Positions 63,999-64,000 of a stretch of DNA of 64,000 nucleotides are shown here, one piece after another. The DNA is from Eulemur rufifrons (taxonomy: Eukaryota; Chordata; Mammalia; Primates; Lemuridae), in assembly GCF_041146395.1 (NCBI RefSeq), contig NC_090984.1, positions 85,323,114 through 85,387,113 of the forward strand. Direction: 5' to 3'. The position numbers and the translations under genes were made by a program. The notes beneath the pieces were generated by a model. It was not told the DNA's origin, did not search any database, and worked only from the letters and a program-made list of their open reading frames with translations. Position 1 is the stretch's first letter, and each line of letters begins with the position of its first letter.

Positions 63999-64000
63999 GA

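Overview
The window is nuclear DNA from a placental mammal, almost certainly a strepsirrhine primate (lemur or loris lineage). About 27 Alu or Alu-derived SINEs can be read. Many have near-perfect target-site duplications and carry an A/T-rich linker between the two monomers (core attatatggacagctaaaa) that I know from strepsirrhine Alus and not from human Alus. The order of the two genes present matches human 14q22.3 (SOCS4, then MAPK1IP1L, with LGALS3 further downstream). Species cannot be fixed from the sequence alone.

Layout. 1-730 is the 3' part of the SOCS4 coding exon (SH2 domain, SOCS box, stop). It is followed by a long A/T-rich, SINE-free 3' UTR that I end provisionally near 5.5 kb. 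A CpG island at about 7.35-8.03 kb holds the promoter and non-coding exon 1 of MAPK1IP1L. Intron 1 (7663-17585) is packed with nested transposons: L1, Tigger-type DNA elements and Alus. The coding part has three pieces: a 22-nt exon 2 carrying the ATG (17586-17607), a 708-nt exon 3 encoding nearly the whole Pro/Gly/Tyr-rich protein (18323-19030), and a last exon supplying only Ser-Tyr-His-stop (19984-19995). The spliced product is 245 residues. A second SINE-free block (to about 25.5 kb) is read as the long MAPK1IP1L 3' UTR.

From about 25.9 kb to the end (about 38 kb) no protein-coding gene could be supported. This is intergenic sequence made of Alu, MIR, L2, L1, LTR and DNA-transposon remains with unique stretches between. 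LGALS3, expected next by synteny, is not in the window. Within the intergenic part the points of most interest are an isolated CpG-rich, CRE/CCAAT-bearing promoter-like segment at 31.87-32.13 kb, a strong CTCF-like motif at 35.47 kb, two GC-rich regulatory-looking segments at 45.0-45.43 and 56.7-57.3 kb, and a 42-bp perfect palindrome in an L1 tail at 43.74 kb.

Both genes are on the + strand, head to tail. SOCS4 is a Cullin-5 E3 substrate adaptor acting on receptor tyrosine kinase signalling. MAPK1IP1L is a disordered proline-rich adaptor. There is no operon logic and nothing in the sequence links their functions. I found no sign of a new biological system. The window looks like ordinary primate genome with a few regulatory and structural details worth testing.
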